Assembly (NCBI GenBank): GCA_947579665.1
Contig: CANPUZ010000051.1
Location: forward strand, 310,001 to 374,000
Direction: 5' to 3'
DNA length: 64,000 bases
Origin: Sympetrum striolatum
Taxonomy: Eukaryota > Arthropoda > Insecta > Odonata > Libellulidae
Shown here: positions 32,800 to 43,295 of the stretch, one piece after another
How positions within the stretch are numbered: position 1 is the stretch's first letter
How the letters are laid out: each line of letters starts with the position of its first letter
Made by a program: the position numbers and the translations under genes
The notes under the pieces: model-generated
What the model was told of the DNA's origin: nothing
The model's database searches: none
What the model saw: the letters and a program-made list of their open reading frames with translations, nothing else

Positions 32800-33130
32800 G
32801 CGAGTGACACTCCTTAGATAAAATTCCTCGCGATTTTTTTTACAATTTTCGGAAAAAAATAGTTCTGGATATATGTACACAAATATGGCATCAGGACGGT
32901 ATTTTTATTTTCAACCAAAAATTCAATATTTCCCAAAATAAGAATCCTCGTTCAATTTCTGTTCTTTTGTTTCGACTTCAAAACACGTTTGTTTCTGATT
33001 TGATTCTTCAAATGAAGTAAAGACCGCAACTAACAAAAGTGAAGTTGACGTGTATTTCTTAAGGGAACGATTTGAGCCGACTGGAGTCGAACCGGGGACC
33101 TTTAGGAGAGGAAACGTAGCCCATTATCTT
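32800..33130 (-). mobile_element. SINE-A copy 8
   Basis: Minus strand reads GGTCCCCGGTTCGACTCCAG (B-box head, about 33,072-33,100), then AAGAAATACACGTCAACTTC, CAAAAGAACAGAAATTG and GAGGATTCTTATTTTGGG (block 1). Block 2 is not recognisable. Array A18 starts about 225 bases beyond the head. Confidence 0.75.
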
Positions 33131-33354
33131 CAAGAAGTCGAGTTTTGATGTTTCATTAAGTTTGAGTGCGACTTCTGTACTTTGGGTTTTATGTCATTAT
33201 AAATGGGACCAAATATACCAAAACAAAGTCACTGAAATAAGAAACGATTGAATGTTTTAATCCATACCCAATGAATTGATTAGAGTAAATAACCGCCTCC
33301 ATAGCAACGCATCTTTAGAAAATACAGGTCTGTAGAGTGTAGATTCTGATTTGT

Positions 33355-33880
33355 TCGCTGAGCATGTGATTAGTGAGCTAAGTTGATGATCAGTTCGATA
33401 AATACGTGATTAATGAGGTGTGTTTATTATCACTTCGCTTACGATGAGATAATTACGCTTATTTTACGATTATTTCGCTAAACATTTGATTTCTTAGCTC
33501 AGTTATTCGAATACTTCTGTAGGCATTTGTTTATTTCGCTTAGTTTATGATTATTTCGCTTAGTTAATGATTATTTCGCTTAGTACATTATAACTTCGCT
33601 TATTTTATGATTTCTCCGCTTAGTTTACGATTTCTCCACTTACTTTTTGATTTATTCGCTTACTTTACGAATTCTTCGCTAACTTTACGATTATTTAGCT
33701 AAGTTCATTATTAATTATCTTATTCTATGATTTCTTCGCTTAGTTTACGATTTCTTCGCTCACATTACGATTGTATAGCTAATATTTTCATTTTTTCGCA
33801 TACTTTACTATTTATTCGCTTAGCTTATGATTTCTTCGCTTACATTATGATTACCTCGCTTAGTTCACTCCGCTAAGCTT
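33355..33880 (-). repeat. 20-bp array A18 (GCTTAGTTTATGATTTCTTC)
   Basis: About 26 units; T-rich subfamily with TTATTTC or TTTCTTC before GCTTA. Register is good from about 33,530 on. Confidence 0.93.
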
Positions 33881-34150
33881 TCAAATGGTCATTGATTCAG
33901 ACTAAAAGGAGAGAAAGAACTTTAAAAAGAACAAGACATTACACACACCCCCCGCCATACGTCCAGTGATAGTATATTTTAAGTGCCTATTCTATAGACA
34001 ACCAACAGGGTTCCAAGGGCACCCTGGGGAGGAATAAAGGGCTCAAGTACCCTTAAGGGTCATCAACTATTCATTGGAAAGACATTCCAAAAGGACACAT
34101 ATATATGTATGTATGTGTCGGGATAAACTCTTCCTTAATAAATATATATA
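33881..34150. other. Spacer without recognised feature
   Basis: Short ATATATGTATGTATGTGT run at about 34,100. Nothing else recognised. Confidence 0.4.
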
Positions 34151-34153
34151 TAC

Positions 34154-34475
34154 TGGGACTCCCAAACAGTAGTGATAATCGGTAGAGGTAGGGAGCTCCT
34201 ACTAATCTACCCGAATTATACCGCTTTTTATTCGTTTAAGAGTTAAGAATGTTTTTCGTATTTTTTTAAACAAACAGTGACTTCGAAGAGATTTTTACCA
34301 TGAAAACGTAAACACTTAAGATAGAGAGTTATTTTTTCTCTATACCAACCGAATAGTTGCTTTAACCGAGGCAAAAGCATTTATTACCACAGCTACTTCC
34401 AAATCAGTCAGAATTAAGTTTAAAATTTAAAAAATTGTGACGTCATGAATTTGATCAAAATCTCGATAAAAAGAG
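34154..34475 (+). mobile_element. Family C element, copy 2
   Basis: Collinear with 12,204-12,510: GGGACTCCCAAACAGTAGTG, TGATAATCGG, TTTTTATTCGTTTAAGAGTT, AATAGTTGCTTTAACC. It continues to TTGTGACGTCATGAATTTG, matching the end of copy 3. Confidence 0.65.
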
Positions 34476-34974
34476 GACAAGTCACACGAATTTTTTTATT
34501 GAGTACTTTAAAGACAATGAAAATTTAAAGACAAGAAAATTTAACAATCAGCCATATAAAAGGTAAATTTTTAAGGGAATTCAGTTTAATTTGGGGATCA
34601 GCAAACTGCGCATTTTGATTCCCATGAAATTGGGGGACTTAATATCCGCAAATATTAGATTCCGCGAAAAGGTTGATTTCTGCGCAAAAGTGAAGCAAAA
34701 TTGAAACATTTAAGATATTGTTTTAATCCAGTTTTGTTTGAGCCTATTGAAGGAACAAGGATTTTTTTACATCAAATTCTGCTTCAATTAATTCTTTTCA
34801 CGCTCGTGTTTTTAATTTAGCGGAAAACATTTTTCGAGGCAAATATTTAATGGAAATTATTGAGGAGGTCGAGAATGTAAAATGCAGCGAAGAAAGTCTT
34901 TCGTTCCCTCTTTGGGAAAATGTTTCTAAGAAAATAGCGAATTTAATTTATGGATACGGAATATATAATATTAA
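34476..34974. other. Spacer without recognised feature
   Basis: AT-rich sequence; no repeat or coding signal recognised. Confidence 0.4.
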
Positions 34975-35118
34975 CGATTAGTTCGCTAAACATGTAATTT
35001 ATTCGCTTAGTTCATGATTAAGTCGCTAAGAATTTGCTTATTTCGCTTACTCTACGATCACTTCGCTTATTTTACGATTACTTCTCTTACTTTATGATTA
35101 CTTCGCTTACTTTATATA
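34975..35118 (-). repeat. 20-bp array A19 (GCTTACTTTATGATTACTTC)
   Basis: Seven units, close in sequence to A18. It ends about 80 bases before SINE-A copy 9. Confidence 0.85.
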
Positions 35119-35194
35119 ACCAAATTTCCGAAGCAGCAACGGCGATACAAAAAGTCAATGATCTTTCGACTGAGCCGGTTAATTAATCTTATTA

Positions 35195-35520
35195 GATTAA
35201 GTATCGGAAGACTACTTTTATCGGTTGCAGGCTTGTTATCTTTTGAAGAATTAAATTAGAAGGAATGGTCTTTAAGAGTCAAGACAAGCACCAAATTAAA
35301 GGAAATTGAATATACATTCTGATTATGGTCGTGAAATATTGTTTTCCAATCGTTGTTTTGAGAATTTCTGCAAAAACACGTACATTTTCCAAAATATCTG
35401 AGATCGTAAACAACCAGTCCCCCCGACGACCAATGCGATTGTTGAATCCACGCCTTTGTATAGATTAGAATTGGATTTCAGTTGTGTATAATTAAAGGGC
35501 ATTTACTCATTACACGACCA
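35195..35520 (+). mobile_element. SINE-A copy 9
   Basis: ACTTTTATCGGTTGCAGGCT, GAAGAATTAAATTAGAAGGA, block 1 remnants (GGAAATTGAATATACATTCT) and block 2 (GTAAACAACCAGTCCCCCCG, CGATTGTTGAATCC), then the TTCAGTTGTGTATAATTAAA tail shared with copy 3. The B-box head is not recognisable. Confidence 0.75.
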
Positions 35521-36500
35521 ACAGCTTTAGAATTTAATCTACTTCCATACGTTGATAATTTAATGTTCAAAAGTTAACATTGAAATTTCCCTTTGAATCT
35601 TTCTAACGATATATTGAATTCCAATGACTTGGAAGTTTTCAAAACTATGTAGTACATAATAATTCATTACGAATTGCAATATTTATTGATATCTCATAAT
35701 ACACTACAGTTAAGAACGATACAGCTTTATACACATCGCAAAATGCAACGCTTTTCGCAATATTAGTTTCACTCAATTTCGCACAAACGTTTTCGCGTGT
35801 CATTTGTCGTGCGCCCGAATCAAATTCGGCACTCATTTGTCTACCTGTGTACCTCGTCCACCCAACAGATGTCGTTAGCGAGTAAATTCATCGAGAGGAC
35901 GGATCCCGATGCTTTTTTGTCTCCTCTCGAAAAAAAGAAGGTCGCTTATGAAGTGCAATCAGAAACGCATTAGCGGTGATCCTTTTTGAGGGAGATGTGT
36001 ATATATGTATTTATGAAAGCTTATTAATACATACATACACGAAGGGGGCATTCCTAAAACGTCTCCTAAATCCATGGGGGGCGTTGGAAGAAAAGTCACA
36101 AATATGAAAAACGCGTTCTTTACGAGAGAATGATGACCTCAAACAAATGAGCATCGAATGGGCATAAATATGAGAATTTACACACATAATTCACCTTTAA
36201 GAGTGAACATTACATAGATTTCGTGTGGAAAAACGATAAAAATACGTAATTCTTGTTTATAAATAACAAATGTTCCCTTAGCAACTAAAGCAATTACTGA
36301 ACGGAAAAATAAGTACCTTCTGTAATAATCGCCCATGCTTATACTTTCTGATGCCAATTTATTGCGTAGATTTTTCGTAAAATATATTTTATTTTTTTGT
36401 TTATAAAAAACATGTTTCCTTAGCGACTAAAACAAATTTAACTTTAGGTATTTTTTCAAGTGTCTCTTTTTCTTTTTTAGTTCAACCGAACTTTAAGTAT
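35521..36500. other. Spacer without recognised gene
   Basis: 35,820-36,100 is less AT-rich and unique within the window. No domain-bearing frame recognised. Confidence 0.4.
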
Positions 36501-36534
36501 CTTATATAACTATTTACGATGTGTATATATTTAT

Positions 36535-36970
36535 GTATCCGATGTCAGTAACTCCCTTAAGAGAAATACATTAGGAGAAATTTTCGAACATTAATTCCGT
36601 GCACTTACCGACATCATAGGATTATAAATTATATGAGAGTTATTTAAAGTCCAATGGAGTATTAAATATCGATATTAATGTGTCCAGAGTATCCTGGGTT
36701 CGATTCTGGAAGTCTCGAATCGTCCCTCTTGTAAGAAATGCACGTAAAGTTCGTTTTAATTGATTGCAGACGTTTTTTCTTTCGAAGAATATAATCAGAA
36801 ATAATGGTCGTTCGAAATCGAAATTAACACCAAAAGAAAGGAAATTGAACGAAGATTCTTATTTTGGTCGCGGAATATCGAATTCGAGAGAATTTTGACA
36901 AAAATACAACAGATTTGGGTAATTTTGTGTTCGTAAACAAATCCCTAACGACGAAGGTGATTGTTTTACT
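36535..36970 (+). mobile_element. SINE-A copy 10 (near full length)
   Basis: A good reference copy. Leader ATGTCAGTAACTCCCTTAAG, then GGAGTATTAAATATCGATA, head GTCCAGAGTATCCTGGGTTC with B-box GGTTCGATTC, GTAAGAAATGCACGTAAAG, GATTGCAGACGTTTTTTC, GAATATAATCAGAAATAATG, block 1 (AACACCAAAAGAAAGGAAAT, GGTCGCGGAATATCG) and the CTAACGACGAAGGTGATTGT form of block 2. No coding capacity. Confidence 0.85.
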
Positions 36971-38730
36971 GTTTGTGTCAAAAAGAAAATAGAAGTTTAC
37001 ACTAAAAAGAATAAAGAGATTACTACCACTTTTTAATTATTCTTAAATTTAAATAAGTAAGTAAAGTTTAATTATCATAGAAAATGAATCAAAGTATTTC
37101 AAAATAAAAAAAGAAGAAGAAATTTAGAGAATAAATTGTACTTTTGTTCGATCTCAATGACAGTAGACAGTGACGTCATCAATGAAATGATATTTAAAAA
37201 AATATGTCAACATTTTATTTTTTTTTAATATTTTTTTATTTTCCGAGTTAAAGGAAATGTCAGCCATAAAACGAACTCTCGAAGAGGGATTTGAATATCG
37301 TATCGATATTATTTATAATTTTGTTATTTTAATTTAATCTTTCATTCATACATTTTTGATGGGGAAATTCACTTGTGATAATATGTGACAATAATTTTAT
37401 GTGTTCGCTCGAATAATTAAATAAATACTTATTTAACGTCATTAATTCATAAATCTCTCCTCATTTACTTAATTAACACAGTCAAACAACATTTTAAGTC
37501 CAAACTGAATAAACATAGTGGAATTGATGTCGGAATTGATGAAAATATATCATCTAAATTAGTATTATGGATTTAAGATTCACACCTTCCAGCAAATAAG
37601 GGGGACCATAGGCCCATAGCAAATGAATGGAGTTTATTTACTTGAAAACGAAATTATTTTAAATTCCAATTTAATACTTTTTGTAATAAAAAAATGGAAA
37701 AATGTTGTTATTAAAATCAATCGAAAGACAATAATTTTTACGCAATATTGTTATAGCAACAAAATAAACAATAGTATTTTGTAGCATGATTGTTAAACGT
37801 AAATTTAATTCCGACTTTTTCGACGGGTTTCACTAATTCTAACATTAAATCATTACAATCGGTACTATGTTTGCCCAAATGATTGAATTCCGACTTATTT
37901 GACGTCATTAATTCTTTAATATTCCTGTATTTTCTTTGTTTATCAACACAGATAAACAACAAACACATTTAAATGTTAGTAAAGGTATTTAAATTCTTAA
38001 TATCAATGATTACAATTCGTATGATAGCATAAATAATTGAATTCCTACTTATTTATCATGAATAATTCATAAATCTCGCAACCAACTCCCTCTTTACGAA
38101 TAAAATCAAACCAGGAACACACTTCCGCATTCAAAGAGAGAAAAAATGACTCGCATTTCTCGATTCAGTTGTTTTTATTTACTTCTCGGCTCCACCGCCA
38201 GAGGGGGGGTCATTCGACCGTGGCTTTTTCATTTGTTTTCGGGCTCAAATTAAGACTGCTTTATCGAATAAATATAAAAAAGGGGCTAACCTTTCCGCCC
38301 CATAATTCCCTGGGCGTGTTTCTTTCCTCTTTTTTCGTTATGCTGTTGTTTTTACTGCTCCAAGTGGTTTTGCGGTAGAGAGGTGGATTGTGGGTAGGGC
38401 AGCCGAAGGGGGTACAAGTGAGTGACGAAGCGCGGGGATCTCTGATACGAGGAAAACAAATGAATAGCGGAATTCGAAGGGGTATAACGAATTAAAATGC
38501 GAATTCGTAAGAATTATATTGACAATTGAAAGTCGAAAAGCGAATTTGTATTTGTTTTTATTTTAGAAAACGAGAATTCAAAACAGATGAATGGCAATAG
38601 TCATAAGAGACGAGGTCGTACGCATAAAAGATGATAAAAAAGGTCAAAATGCGATTTCATATAATAACATTCATGTTATAATAATATAAAAGGAATTCAT
38701 AATACTGTACTGTATGACCTGGAAGGAATC
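36971..38730. other. AT-rich spacer without recognised gene
   Basis: Long A/T runs at 37,190-37,260. Several partly related phrases (GAATTCCGACTTATTTGACG and similar) at 37,430, 37,880 and 38,040 suggest an old duplicated segment. 38,160-38,410 is less AT-rich. No supported coding sequence. Confidence 0.4.
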
Positions 38731-38734
38731 ATTG

Positions 38735-39055
38735 CCACCTTTTAATTTAACAATTTTAAACGAAGAATACACGTGAAACTCATTTTCGTCGCATGCAGGG
38801 TTTGTTTCTTTCGCAAAATTAAATTAGAAGAAATAGTCGCACGTCAACGAGACAAACATCGAAAGAAAGAAAATTAAATATAGACTCTTATTTCATTCGT
38901 GGAATCTTACTCTCGAATTGAAGTTGCGAGAATATCGGTGAAATATACGAAAATGTTGTTGAAATTCGAGGTTGTGAACAACTCATCCCCCTGACGACCG
39001 ATCCCATTGTTGAATCCGATGTGTTATCCCGTAAAAGTACTCGAGGACCTTATAG
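38735..39055 (+). mobile_element. SINE-A copy 11 (subfamily with GCATGCAGGG)
   Basis: GAAGAATACACGTGAAACTC, TCGTCGCATGCAGGGTTTG, block 1 variant (TTATTTCATTCGTGGAATCT) and a very well kept block 2 (GAACAACTCATCCCCCTGAC, GACCGATCCCATTGTTG). It is closest to copy 15 at 45.4 kb; similarity begins already in the flank (CTGGAAGGAATCA versus CTGGTAGGAATCA), so these two define a subfamily. Confidence 0.85.
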
Positions 39056-39371
39056 ATTTGAATAATTATTAATTATTATCGAAATAATACTTAATGATGC
39101 ATACAAAAGTACTACTTTTTATATCCATTCTTTGCTTCATATAACTCTCCTAGTTTTTGTTCCCATGACGACTTAGGCTATTTTTACGGACTTGATTGGA
39201 TGTCGTTCTTGTATTGTCTCACGCCGCTGTGTACTCAATTGTGATCTCGGTTTTTGATATCTATATCAGGGCTTTTTCTACGGGTTTCTGTCTGGATATT
39301 GATGATTACAACGAATTAAAACTAGCAAAAGACTATTGTGAGGCTATACTGTGACTAATATAGTTGTGAGG

Positions 39372-39440
39372 TTCGCAGAATGAATTGCTGGGAAAACTTA
39401 GTTACGCCGCGGCTCTCAACAATTGCTCAAACTTAGTAAT
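39372..39440 (+). mobile_element. Family D element, copy 3, running into array A20
   Basis: TTCGCAGAATGAATTGCTGG, GAAAACTTAGTTACGCCGCG and AACAATTGCTCAAACTTAGT match the 5' 65 bases of D copies 1 and 2. At the next position, where D normally has CTCGCGAGGG, the 20-bp array begins. Confidence 0.7.
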
Positions 39441-39930
39441 GTATGCTTAGTCAATGATAGGTGTGCTTGACAAGTGATTAGTATGCTTAGAACCCGATGA
39501 GTATGCTTAGTCAATGATGAGTATGCCCTACTAGTGATAAGTGAGCTTAGAACCCGGTAAGTATGCTTAATAAATGATGACTGTGCTTAGAATACGATAA
39601 ACATGCTTAGTAGGCGATGAGTTTGCTTAGTAGGTGATAGATGTGCTTAGTAAGTGATGATTCCGCTAAGTGTATGATTAGCTCGCATCCGCTATGATGG
39701 CTTTGCTTAGTGTGCGATGAGTTCGCTTAGTGAGTTATGAGTTCAATTTAAGCATTTGATTAGTCCGCTGAGTAGGTGATTTTCTTAGTACAACATGTGT
39801 CCGTTTGATAAGTGATGACACTGCTTAGCAAGCGATTTAGTGCGCTTAGTATACTTTGAGTCCGCTTAGGAAGCGATGGTTTCGCTTAATGGACGATGAG
39901 TCCGCTTAGCATTCGATCGGTGTCCTTGGT
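39428..39930 (-). repeat. 20-bp array A20 (GCTTAGTAAGTGATGAGTAT)
   Basis: About 25 units, some with length changes near 39,670 and 39,780. The first unit overlaps the D-element words CTTAGTAATG. Confidence 0.92.
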
Positions 39931-40059
39931 ACATGCAATTTGAACGACACGCATCATAATTAGAATCCACCATTACCTCTCTTAAAAAAAGAACTTTAAA
40001 TATCAAATAAAATGAAGATTTAAAAATAGTTATCTAAAATGACCGTCAAGTTATTGAAA

Positions 40060-40392
40060 CGATCGTGGGATGCATTGTTGGGAAAGCTTAGTTACGTGGT
40101 GGTTTCCAACAATGGTCCCTATATCGTAATGCTCGCGAGGGATATTGTTGTCGACTTCGCCTTATTGACGAGGGGGAAGTGGTCATACCTCCCCATAAGA
40201 GAGTGCCAAAGCGATGCCAATTAGTAATACGTTTTCATAGTTTGGATAATTGAACACATTTAACATAACACCGATTTGAGTTACAATTGAGGTTTACATT
40301 AGTCCGTTTAAAATCTGAGAATCTTCGACATAACTATGTTTTCAATCCAATTCTATGTATGTTGCGTTAAAAATAGCTCAAAAACCTTATAT
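40060..40392 (+). mobile_element. Family D element, copy 2
   Basis: Full-length partner of the copy at 12,670. Contains GGGAAAGCTTAGTTACGTGG between the arms of the ATTGTTGG/CCAACAAT hairpin, and ends AAAAATAGCTCAAAAACC. It lies about 130 bases after array A20. Confidence 0.7.
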
Positions 40393-40459
40393 AGTTTAGA
40401 TAGCTAATACATTGGGTTAGTCTTTTAATTAGTTACCAAAAAACGATTTCTTACGCTTC

Positions 40460-41213
40460 TTTTTACTTTCTCCCGTAGTATAGTATTGTATTCGCAAAAA
40501 AATTCGACCTCCATATTTCAACGGAAATACATGTTTTGGGGCCCATAGAGTTCGTTTTCGCTATTTTCCCGAACATGTCTGTCTGTGTGTCTGTGTGTGG
40601 TTAAAAATTTTTGGGCGCTCTATCATAAAAAGTAATCATCCGATCATTTTCAAAATTCATACTTAGAAAATTTCCTAACAATGCCAAGAGTTGATTAGTT
40701 TTTAGTGAATATAGCTTAACCGGAAGTTACGGTTTATCCGGAACAAAATTTAGTTTCTTAAACATCTCTGTCAGAATGCAATTAAGGTATATACAATTAG
40801 TATCAAAAGTTATAGATAATGCACTTTATTACAACTTTTGTAAAAAAAAATTTCGTATCACTAATTGCTTAGGAGTTATTCCTGAATAATGGTTAACCGG
40901 AAGTTGTTGTTTATCCAGAAATTGACGTTTTTCATACATATCTCTGTCAAAATGCAATGTAGGTAGAGTCCTGGCCAAAATTAACGCAGCACCGGCCGTA
41001 AGGATCGCTTGGGAGGTGCTGCGTTAATTTTGGCCAGGAGTGTACATACAATTATTAACCAAAGTTATAGATAATGTTTTTGACTACAAATGTTGTAAAA
41101 AACATTGTCCTGTAACACGCATTTTTTTGGAGTTATTTATATATTACCGGCATAGGCTTCTGTTTTCAATTAATACGGAGAAAGTCATGTGTTGGCCACA
41201 TCAGATTTTTTTA
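40460..41213 (-). mobile_element. Family B element, copy B2, carrying a small transposon
   Basis: Minus-strand copy, from CTGATGTGGCCAACACATGA (about 41,208) to the terminal hairpin ending at about 40,463. It has the inverted ACTTCCGGTTAA words typical of the family. A 77-bp foldback transposon is inserted at 40,966-41,042. Confidence 0.8.
40966..41042. mobile_element. 77-bp Tc1/mariner-type MITE inside B2
   Basis: About 28-bp terminal inverted repeats, starting GAGTCCTGGCCAAAATTAAC at one end and CACTCCTGGCCAAAATTAAC at the other, enclose about 21 bases. It is bounded by TA on both sides (40,964-40,965 and 41,043-41,044). In copy B3 the same place reads without the insert and has a single TA-containing site (minus strand GTAGGTATATACAATTA), so this is a clean insertion with TA duplication, the target choice of Tc1/mariner transposases. 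It encodes nothing and must have been moved in trans. Confidence 0.9.
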
Positions 41214-41221
41214 AATTGGCC

Positions 41222-41545
41222 TCGAAAATTTTGATAAAATTCTATGACGTCACAGTTCTTGAAATTTGAAATTCCTGCTTAAATGGAAGCATCTGCGACG
41301 ACAAACGCGTTCGCGTCGATTGAAGCAAACGTTTAGTCATTCCAGAGAAAAAAGAATTAACTCCTTATCGAAATTATTTACGTTGTCCTGGGGAAAAATG
41401 TCTTGATATACAAGGATTTTTTTTCAAAAAATATGAAACTAATTCGTAACTCAAAAACAAATGAAAATCGGACAAGGTAAAGGAGGTGATTCAGATAGCG
41501 ATGGAGGAGGTCGACACATATCGAGACACTCTGTACAGAAATTCA
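41222..41545 (-). mobile_element. Family C element, copy 3
   Basis: Minus-strand match to copies 1 and 2: TCCGATTTTCATTTG, GAGTTACGAATTAGTTTC, AACGTAAATAATTTC and the TGTGACGTCATAGAATT end. It lies directly beside family B copy B2. Confidence 0.6.
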
Positions 41546-41649
41546 TCCTGCGTACGTTTGTGTCTGCAAAACTCCAGAAATACTCATTGTTAGTGGATTT
41601 ACTTGAAATTTAAACACAACGTTGCATTAAAATAAGAAAGTGTTTCTGT

Positions 41650-41915
41650 TGTTAAAGATGTTGACATTTAGTCCTCGGTTCGATCCCAGACGAGTCAAAG
41701 CATTCCCATAAGAAATGCACGCATAGTTCGTTTTTGCCGCTGCAGGCTTCGATTAATTTGAAAAATAAAATTAAAAGAGATCTAGAAATTTTTATGAAAT
41801 TTTGAGGGTGTAAACAACCGGTCCCCCTGACGACAAATGCCATTGTTGAATCCGAGATCCTGTATTTTAGCCCAGTGAGATGTATAGAATTGGCAGCATC
41901 TGCCGATATCGTCCT
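41650..41915 (+). mobile_element. SINE-A copy 12 (block 1 deleted)
   Basis: Head CCTCGGTTCGATCCCAGACG (B-box GGTTCGATCCC), CCCATAAGAAATGCACGC, GCCGCTGCAGGCTTCG, then a jump to GTGTAAACAACCGGTCCCCC and TGCCATTGTTGAATCCG (block 2). About 100 bases including block 1 are missing. Confidence 0.8.
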
Positions 41916-41966
41916 TTCCAATAAAGTGGCCACTCAAAAGTGAATTAATGCACTCTTTTGATCACG

Positions 41967-41995
41967 ATTCATTCATTCATTCATTCATTCAATTC
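41967..41995. repeat. ATTC microsatellite
   Basis: About six ATTC tetranucleotides between SINE-A copy 12 and array A21. Confidence 0.85.
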
Positions 41996-42038
41996 ATATC
42001 CTCTTTTTTAAACAGGCACTTCCTCTTAGGACACTTAC

Positions 42039-42182
42039 TCAGCAGGCTCAACATACATACTAAGTGGGGTCATCACGTACTCAGCGGGCTCAACAAATAT
42101 ACTAAGCGGAGTCATCACTCACTCAGCGGTCTCAACACATATACTAAGCGGGGTCATCAGTTGCTCAGCGATCTCATCGTAA
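42039..42182 (+). repeat. 20-bp-family array A21 in 42-bp dimers
   Basis: Three dimers of exactly 42 bases alternate a CTCAGCGGGCTCAACA unit (22) with a CTAAGCGGAGTCATCA unit (20), plus a partial fourth. Because 42 is a multiple of three, the plus strand stays open through the array and would give a 14-residue repeat; there is no other sign of coding. Confidence 0.9.
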
Positions 42183-42600
42183 ACAAATACGAATTCGAGA
42201 AAATCTTTCTTATAATACTCCCATTTTTTCTGTTCGTTAATTTAGCAAGACAACCATCATTAGCACAATTTCAGTGACGCGAATATTTCCTCATAAAAAT
42301 CCCTCCTTACTCAATATAACACGTAATTGGCTATTTATCATATCCCCAAAAAATCATTTTATATCTCCTTCATTTATCTCCCCTCTTTTCGCATCCTCGC
42401 TTTTAATCGAGAAATTACGACTTTTAATTCCAAACTGCCTTTTCATTGCCTTCCCCAATTCCGTCTTTCTTTTGTCCTCCTTAATTATGACGTCACATTT
42501 ACGACCTCATTCCCTTATTAACTCTTTATCTTTTCTTCTTTTCTCTTCATCTTCGCCTTTTTTAACGTTCTTAACCGCTAATTATATCGTCTATGGACGT
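42183..42600. other. Pyrimidine-rich spacer
   Basis: 42,280-42,570 is T/C-rich on the plus strand with overlapping open frames caused by composition. No gene supported. Confidence 0.4.
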
Positions 42601-42800
42601 TTTAGCAGCTAAATATCGTTTATTCTTCAGTTCAGCATTTATACAACGGTAGCATTTTTCCTTATCTGTTAAATATCGTTAGCAGTTTCGTTTGGCAGCT
42701 AAATATAGTCAGTTGGTATTCTTTATCAACTAAATATCGTTAGTCGTGTTATTTAGCAATTAGATATCGTTATTAGTATTGTTTAGCAGTTACATACCAT
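42601..42800. repeat. ~30-bp tandem repeat, 6-7 units
   Basis: AAATATCGTTAGT-type words recur at 42,611, 42,671, 42,701, 42,732, 42,762 and 42,792 (with a degenerate one at 42,641). The unit is near TTTAGCAGCTAAATATCGTT plus about 10 bases. Confidence 0.75.
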
Positions 42801-43014
42801 AGTTACCATCTCTCTCTTTAATAGTATTCAGTTCATAGGCTGGTTTGATACCACATACCTCCTGTTAAAATAGCCACCATTTGGGGACAGTGAGGTAGTT
42901 TTCCCTTTAATTCTTCATTAAGGCGCAATGAGAGCGGAATAAGCCGCGTAATTGCATTAATTCCACATCCTATCCCACCAGAGCCAATAAACAATCACCC
43001 GTAACTTCACTTAT

Positions 43015-43295
43015 AACAATTGCCTCGGTCGTCAGGGGAAACTGGATCTTTACAACCACTACATTTCACTAATTTTTCGTCTTTACCGTCCGAATTCTCA
43101 CAATACAGATTCCAAAATAATAAAAAACTACCAGAATAATAATCTTTGTTTAATTTCCTTTCTTTTGGTGGTTGTCTCGACTTCGCGCGACCGTTAATTC
43201 CTATTTAATTCTGCAAAAGCAAAAAGGTCTGCAAAGGAATATAACTAACTCTGCGTGCATTCCTTATGAGAGAGTTTTCTGAGAAAACCTTAATT
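43015..43295 (-). mobile_element. SINE-A copy 13
   Basis: Minus strand reads ATAAGGAATGCACGCAGAGT, TTTGCAGACCTTTTTGC, block 1 (CACCAAAAGAAAGGAAATTA, AACAAAGATTATTATTC) and block 2 (GGTTGTAAAGATCCAG, CCCCTGACGACCGAGGCAAT). The B-box head is lost. Confidence 0.8.

Noticed and set aside
42274..42612. 112-codon plus-strand gene
   Set aside because: It lies in T/C-rich sequence, is Phe/Ser/Leu-rich and has no motif; overlapping frames are equally open.
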